In this document: positions 5,488 to 6,307 of the stretch, in pieces
Layout of the letters: each line of letters starts with the position of its first letter
Position numbering within the stretch: the first letter of the stretch is position 1
From: FEN-987 sp035524675
GTDB lineage: Archaea; Thermoproteota; Bathyarchaeia; 40CM-2-53-6
Assembly (NCBI GenBank): GCA_035524675.1
Contig: DATKOK010000048.1
Location: 1 to 6,307, forward strand
Length of the DNA stretch: 6,307 nt
Reading direction: 5' to 3'
The notes under the pieces: model-generated
Databases searched by the model: none
What the model was told of the DNA's origin: nothing
Seen by the model: only the letters and a program-made list of their open reading frames with translations
Made by a program: the position numbers and the translations under genes

Positions 5488-5712
5488 TCATGAGGCTAAC
5501 TTTTTGATGAATGCGCGAATTTCGTCCGAGCTTATCTTGGTTGGGTCATAGATTACGTGAACCGTGTGTTTGAGATGGTTGATTGACACTTCGTTTACTC
5601 CTTTCAGAGCGCGAAGTTCGCGTACTGCTATTCCAGCGGGGACTGATAGGGGTAGGGAAAGTATTGCGTGCTCCTCTGAGCGCGATGTGTTCTCATCCTT
5701 GATTAATGGCAA
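5488..5712 (-). CDS. Small HMA-like domain protein lacking the CxxC metal site
   Basis: The 74-residue product has the beta-alpha-beta-beta-alpha-beta pattern of heavy-metal-associated (HMA) domains. Residues 16-22 form the first strand. VRELRALKGVNEVSIN (30-45) matches the helix plus the GV-x-V-x-V-N strand, HTVHVIYDPTKIS (49-61) matches the V-x-YDP-x-x-IS segment, and DEIRAFIKKL (63-72) is the last helix. The loop that normally carries M-x-C-x-x-C reads LSVPAG (22-27), and the protein has no cysteine at all, so copper-type binding is unlikely. The start is TTG at 5712, with AAGGAGG only 3 bases upstream; an in-frame stop just above leaves no earlier choice. It is convergent with the Mg2+ ATPase gene, 73 bp away. 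It could be a regulatory or partner domain that lost metal binding; that is inference. The fold assignment is by eye and moderately sure. Confidence 0.7.
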   Translation of the reverse strand: MPLIKDENTSRSEEHAILSLPLSVPAGIAVRELRALKGVNEVSINHLKHTVHVIYDPTKISSDEIRAFIKKLAS

Positions 5713-5715
5713 TCG

Positions 5716-5722
5716 CCTCCTT
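5716..5722 (-). promoter_or_regulatory. Ribosome binding site of the HMA-like gene, unusually close
   Basis: On the minus strand AAGGAGG (5722 to 5716) is a strong match but only 3 bases from the TTG at 5712. An in-frame TGA immediately upstream excludes an earlier start, and no ATG, GTG or TTG follows soon after. Confidence 0.5.
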
Positions 5723-5760
5723 CATCACTTAGAGGAGGAAAAGTGGGCCATTTAGGTGGG

Positions 5761-5843
5761 ATGTACACATGGAGACACTATGTATCTCGCAAACGGGCGT
5801 GTACACGGGCTTGTGTATCATTAATGGAAAGTATGTCTGCGAG
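5761..5843. promoter_or_regulatory. Palindromic motif cluster upstream of the HMA-like gene
   Basis: Two related symmetric sites occur 37 bp apart: ATGTACACAT (5761-5770, near-perfect) and CGTGTACACG (5798-5807, perfect). Each is followed by a TGTATC (5781-5786 and 5814-5819). A longer-range inverted repeat, CTCGCA (5786-5791) and TGCGAG (5838-5843), overlaps the second site. The cluster lies 49-131 bases upstream of the HMA-like start and directly after the stop of the right-hand gene, so it is a candidate operator or promoter. No convincing TATA box is seen. Confidence 0.35.
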
Positions 5844-5845
5844 GG

Positions 5846-6307
5846 TTAGATGATAAATGTCACGTAGCGATCGGCAACATTGTATTTTGCTTTGCATCCA
5901 GCAGCGGCAAATGCTTCGTTGACGTAATTGGCGATGAATAGGGACCATTTTCGTCCCATACTATGGATCAAGGTGATAGTCAAGTGTTCGCCTTCGTTCT
6001 TCTCCGTGTACTCGAACCAGTTACCGTAAGAGGATAAATGGTGAATGTATTGGATAACGTTGCCTACAGTAATCTTCCCGTAGATGGCGGTCATTAACGC
6101 TTCAGGCGCAGTTTTGCCGGCATTTTGGCCAGCCTTTGTGACGTTCTCCTCTGATAGTTGATCGACTAACTCGCTGAGTGTTTGTTGACTCAGCATCTTG
6201 ACCTGCATGCGTCTCATATACCGTCCGGCGCCAGCATAGTCAATGAGCAACTGGTTGACCAGCGTGTTGAGGCTGATAGTTTGACTTCGGGCCTCCTCAT
6301 GAAGTTC
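5846..6307 (-). CDS. RHH-like N-terminus plus uncharacterised C-terminal domain, 5' end beyond the right edge
   Basis: The frame is open to the window edge, so the true start lies outside; 153 residues are visible. The first residues, HEEARSQTISLNTLVNQLLIDY (3-24), resemble the second half of an Arc/MetJ-type ribbon-helix-helix domain: a helix, a turn, then SLNTLVNQLL. A start at TTG 6250 would cut this unit in half and is unlikely. An acidic linker helix follows (about 38-56, QQTLSELVDQLSEEN). The C-terminal domain of about 80 residues contains NVIQYIHHLSSYGNWFEY, LTITLIHSMGRKWSLFIANYVNEAFAAAG and a closing strand, VADRYVTFII. I recall a similar architecture in archaeal hypothetical proteins but cannot name a family. 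It is probably a DNA-binding regulator with a sensor or oligomerisation domain; that is inference. It lies upstream of the HMA-like gene on the same strand, 133 bp away. Confidence 0.78.
   Translation of the reverse strand, partial: ELHEEARSQTISLNTLVNQLLIDYAGAGRYMRRMQVKMLSQQTLSELVDQLSEENVTKAGQNAGKTAPEALMTAIYGKITVGNVIQYIHHLSSYGNWFEYTEKNEGEHLTITLIHSMGRKWSLFIANYVNEAFAAAGCKAKYNVADRYVTFII

Noticed and set aside
5564..5755. Plus-strand open frame opposite the HMA-like gene
   Set aside because: Its translation is Arg/Ser-rich and non-family-like, while the opposite strand encodes a recognisable HMA-like pattern.

Overview
The window looks like archaeal chromosomal DNA of moderate G+C. The grounds are TATA-like boxes in place of bacterial -35/-10 pairs, strong GGTGA/GGAGG-type ribosome binding sites, several TTG starts, and a ribbon-helix-helix (RHH) type protein of a kind I associate with archaea. 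I cannot fix the lineage; a mesophilic member of Thermoproteota (Nitrososphaeria or Bathyarchaeia) or a euryarchaeon would all fit. No rRNA, tRNA, CRISPR array, insertion sequence or phage gene is visible.

Layout. At the left edge a minus-strand gene for a highly charged soluble protein runs out of the window (1-238). It is divergent from a plus-strand HdeD/DUF308 six-helix membrane protein (375-908), followed by a DUF1269 membrane-associated protein (1015-1506) and a hairpin/T-tract terminator (about 1527-1565). A minus-strand gene for an unrecognised protein with a Cys/Gly/Ala-rich N-terminus (1579-1983) is divergent from a universal stress protein (2153-2617). After a 310-bp gap comes a complete P3B (MgtA/MgtB-type) magnesium-transporting P-type ATPase (2928-5414). 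Two minus-strand genes close the window: a 74-residue HMA-like protein without the metal-binding cysteines (5488-5712), and the C-terminal part of a protein that begins in an RHH-like segment (5846-6307, cut by the right edge).

How it may work together. HdeD, DUF1269, UspA and MgtA families are often stress-induced or envelope/ion-homeostasis proteins, so this reads as a small stress and cation-homeostasis island. The most informative non-coding signal is a repeat of about 70 bp (275-343 and 2053-2119). It carries a TATA-like box and a tandem TCACAAAAGA motif, and lies exactly 100 bp upstream of the inferred HdeD and Usp start codons. The match ends before the coding sequences, so it is best read as a shared promoter/operator. 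It shows that the true starts of both genes lie downstream of the longest possible frames. Weaker relatives of its core (TGTSAC then AAAG) sit at nearly the same distance upstream of the DUF1269 and MgtA genes, suggesting one regulator for all four plus-strand genes. That last step is inference.
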